DNA of 64,000 nucleotides from positions 28,194,295 through 28,258,294 of the forward strand of contig OU015524.1 in assembly GCA_907165065.1 (NCBI GenBank), written 5' to 3'. Of this stretch, positions 62,501 through 64,000 are shown one piece after another; position 1 is the stretch's first letter, and each line of letters starts with the position of its first letter. The position numbers and the translations under genes are program-made. A model generated the notes under the pieces. The model was not told the DNA's origin and ran no database searches. It saw nothing but the letters and a program-made list of their open reading frames with translations. The stretch is from Caprimulgus europaeus. Lineage: Eukaryota > Chordata > Aves > Caprimulgiformes > Caprimulgidae.

Positions 62501-64000
62501 AAGTAACATAATCATACATGTTAGACCACTTCCAAATGTTTTATTTTCACTTATTCAGGCAGGAGGCCAGCTGTGGATGACTCAGAAACTGTTTCACTGA
62601 ACACTAGCAGGCACCACAAGCCTAAAGAGTGCAATGGGTTAAGAAATGTTGGTACAGATTTGCCAAGAAGAAACTAATCTAATTTCTTCTGTTGACTGAA
62701 TAATTAGATGTAGCCATAAGAAAAAGAGTGTGTGCAAGGACTTTAGGTGTACACATACAAATGCTGGCTTTTATGAGACCTCACTTGAGCCTGTTAATAT
62801 TATCATAATCACATTAGGGAAATAATTATGAGACAGATACAAAGCTAGTTGGGAAAAAAAGCCACTAGTAATAGAAATGTGAACCAGACCAAGCTACAGA
62901 GAGGTTGTTCAGCTCAACCCCTAAAAACCCCTTACAATCAGCATGGACTAATTCAACAGAAACAGTTTCCCTATCCTAGAATATACCGTGCAGGTGCAAA
63001 ACAGCATCTGACATATATTTTGAAGGAACTTTGTACATATTCTCCTCCAAGCTGAGTGGAAAGGTTATGAGGCACTACACAAAAGAGAAACATTTCAAGT
63101 CCTGCTTGAACCTCTCTATGCTGAGCCTTTGGCCATTATCTCCTCCTGTCCCAGAGGCTGAAGCATCCACTTGAGAGACAGTTTCTCCTAGGTGGTTTTG
63201 TGGGTGTTTTTTGTGAATCCTGTTTAAATGTTTATTGGATTCAGGACTATACCAGATGTGCTTTTAACCATCTGAGGTATTGTTTGTAATCAGATCAAAG
63301 CTTTGTTTTAAGAATGCATACTCAGGTGATGATCCTGAAGTGGCTTCTGCAACACCTCAGGATCAGTTTTAGGTATATTTTTTACTTTATCTCAAAGAAC
63401 CACAGTAAGCTTACACACTTATTTCCAAATTAACATCTAAAATCATGCTTTGCTGCTCCATATCCTCAAAGTTATGTATGTAGGAAATAAAACAAAAAAG
63501 CAGAAAAAATCTTTTGTACTAAGAGTTATATTTAAACTCCAGCTAACCTAAGTAAAGCTACAGACTATACTTGATTGCTATGCAGTACTGTGTATGTTAT
63601 TATGGCAACTCATGAGCTATGGATACAGCATTAGTATCTATCAGCTGTCAGAGCTTCTGCAGATCCTGCTAAAATCCAGGAGTGCCTTCAGTTCCCTCAA
63701 CTCTCTAAAAGAAAGTACATGCATCTGGCGTTGTGTGTGCCGCATATACTAAGTTCATGGCCAAGCCCAGCATTCTTTAAACAGGAAATTCCTAGGGGCC
63801 AAATCTCAAAGCTGTTATTCAGTCCTATATTGTGCCAAGAGTCTTTTCGATTGCAGCACAGTCCTACAAACCAAAACAAGAGTAGTGTCTCACAAAATTC
63901 AGGGTTCAGCACAACGATTTAGGATTACTTTTCTTCCTTAAGTGAGGGCTGCTCCAGAATTTGATTCTCTGTAATTAAGACAAAGAGGTTTAGCCATTTG
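62501..64000. other. Unique non-coding DNA, no gene seen
   Basis: About 1.5 kb of AT-rich DNA with short overlapping ORFs on both strands and no recognised exon or repeat. Confidence 0.5.

Noticed and set aside
1..64000. Bacterial-style operons, phage, CRISPR or defence systems
   Set aside because: No long ORFs, no Shine-Dalgarno-led gene series, no regularly spaced repeats. CR1 elements identify the DNA as avian or reptilian nuclear sequence.

Overview
The window looks like nuclear DNA from a bird, from a gene-poor intergenic or deep intronic region. The evidence is three copies of CR1, the main avian and reptilian non-LTR retrotransposon, recognised by the characteristic 3' end (tandem ATTCTATG-type octamers) and by remnants of the CR1 ORF2 reverse transcriptase. 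The rest is AT-rich, poor in CpG, rich in poly(A)/poly(T) tracts, and has stop codons at the density expected of non-coding DNA. There are no bacterial-style genes, operons, tRNA or rRNA genes, or CRISPR arrays.

No host protein-coding gene could be recognised. The only open reading frames with a recognisable product are CR1 fragments at 61370-62500 (minus) and 52571-52868 (plus). The longest other ORFs are chance frames: the 144-codon frame at 7528-7962 lies opposite a polypurine tract, the 135-codon frame at 61436-61843 is antisense to CR1, and the 141-codon frame at 60483-60908 resembles nothing I know.

Layout: 1-1460 is unique AT-rich DNA. A truncated CR1 lies at 1461-1858 (minus). From 1859 to 20880 there is unique DNA with a 53-bp polypurine tract (7832-7884), a pair of tRNA-A-box-like motifs (8893, 9709) and an ATTT microsatellite (14261). 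From 20880 to 27480 there is denser structure: a good splice acceptor followed by two open frames (20898), an AT cruciform (21921), a 16-bp-period heptamer repeat (22592), a well-formed but untranslatable candidate exon (24724-24778) and a GC-rich patch with a quadruplex motif (26810). From 27480 to 52560 the DNA is unique, with poly(A) tracts, one of which (40027-40053) follows an AATAAA; a palindrome-rich, homeodomain-site-rich stretch (41880-42480); a compact cluster of GATA, POU and homeodomain-like sites (43687-43815); and a candidate exon (48441-48511). A second CR1 lies at 52568-53221 (plus). The stretch 55120-56060 has the texture of a conserved non-coding element. A third, longer CR1 carrying reverse-transcriptase remnants lies at 61298-62500 (minus), followed by unique DNA to the end.

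No convincing new biological system was found. The most checkable leads are several splice-site-bounded segments on the plus strand, which could be non-coding, poison or lncRNA exons of an unseen gene but may equally be the pseudo-exons that occur by chance in introns, and three candidate regulatory stretches. All need cross-species alignment or RNA data, which I could not run.
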